Assembly (NCBI GenBank): GCA_020055645.1
Contig: CM034549.1
Location: forward strand, 26,495,930-26,559,929
Direction of reading: 5' to 3'
DNA length: 64,000 nucleotides
Source: Tomocerus qinae
Taxonomy: Eukaryota; Arthropoda; Collembola; Entomobryomorpha; Tomoceridae
Below, piece after piece: positions 63,344 through 64,000 of the stretch (its first letter is position 1; every line of letters starts with the position of its first letter). The notes beneath the pieces are model-generated. The model searched no databases. It was given only the letters and a program-made list of their open reading frames with translations, and had not been told where the DNA came from. The position numbers and the translations under genes were made by a program.

Positions 63344-64000
63344 AACGATAAGGAGAAGGACATACATATTTAGATAGACATATAGGGCTAGATGATAGAA
63401 CTACAAAAAGGAGACCGACAGAGTATTGAAGTAAACTGGAGCAAAGAGGATATACATAACTGTACCAGTTTTCATTGGCAATAGTATGCACTGACTGTTC
63501 TGTATGTGCAGAATAACGTGTACTAGTTCCATTTGCTATATATATACATAGATTATAGTAAAAAATAATACAATGGCTCAGGACTAACGGCCACCTCCAC
63601 TTGCACGACTACTTTACTTACTTTACTAGTACTATTACTTGTTCTATCATCTATCTATGCATCTATCTGTCTCTCTATCCCACATAGAATGCTAGCTCTG
63701 TAATATTCTTCCCATTCATAATCTCTCATCACATCACACGTTTCAATTATTTCCATTAGTACGACAGAGATACACATATTACATTATATTCGATTGCATA
63801 CACTTGCCTCGCCTCCCCTACTAACCTTGTGCTTTCTCTTCTCAATTTCTTTCTATCTCTTTTTCTCTGTTCTTGTGCAATATTCGATAAAAACAACAGT
63901 AGTGTCGTGTGCAGTGGATTTTCAACTAGATTAGCAAAAAATATTTTCAACTTTTGCTTCCATTCGGTGGCCAACAGCTAAATTCTCCGAGAAACCAAAA

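Larger units (their letters stand above)
54767..64000. other. Intergenic upstream of MINDY4, no gene seen
   Basis: Scattered microsatellites (CAGA/GA, TAC, TATC) and ORFs below 95 codons with no coding character. The MINDY4 promoter should lie in its first part. No RNA gene recognised. Confidence 0.5.

Noticed and set aside
1..64000. CRISPR arrays, operons, ribosome binding sites, phage or other prokaryotic systems
   Set aside because: The window is spliced animal DNA; no such structures are present.

Overview
The window looks like AT-rich nuclear DNA from an invertebrate animal, most likely an arthropod. The genes are split by GT-AG introns, the proteins are clearly metazoan but well diverged from human, and most of the sequence is non-coding. 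I cannot name the species. Three protein-coding genes can be supported by hand-splicing. They occupy 26156-54766, and the rest is intergenic.

Layout. (1) 1-26155: no confident gene. It holds short microsatellites (mostly GTA/TAC and CT), two oppositely oriented arrays of a degenerate 10-bp unit (7561-7690 and 11011-11060), a foldback repeat of about 250 bp (19502-19768), a CpG-rich patch (about 1450-1660) and two weak candidate exons (4148-4604 and 21429-21562). (2) 26156-46457, + strand: a complete Ras-GRF gene, a Ras/Rho guanine-nucleotide exchange factor. It has 17 coding exons and encodes 1302 residues in the order PH, coiled coil, IQ, DH, PH, RasGEF N-domain, CDC25. Introns are long in the 5' part (up to 6.2 kb) and 72-130 bp in most of the 3' part. 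Intron 4 has a GC donor. (3) 49469-50150, + strand: a two-exon gene for a small secreted protein of 187 residues with one fibronectin-III-like domain and a TATA box upstream. (4) 54766-52356, - strand: a complete six-exon MINDY4 (FAM188B) family deubiquitinase of 584 residues with the expected catalytic Gln, Cys and His. It converges on gene 3, with 2.2 kb between the two stop codons. (5) 54767-64000: no gene seen.

The three proteins (Ras/Rho signalling, a secreted protein, Lys48-polyubiquitin trimming) have no obvious shared pathway, as expected for neighbours in an animal genome. Every splice junction given keeps the reading frame, and for the RasGRF and MINDY4 genes it also keeps homology to family sequences as I know them. 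No alignment or transcript data were available. The most useful items to check are the foldback and inverted 10-bp arrays, the TATA-preceded small ORF inside RasGRF intron 6, the orphan secreted protein, the GC-AG intron, and the two isolated candidate exons.
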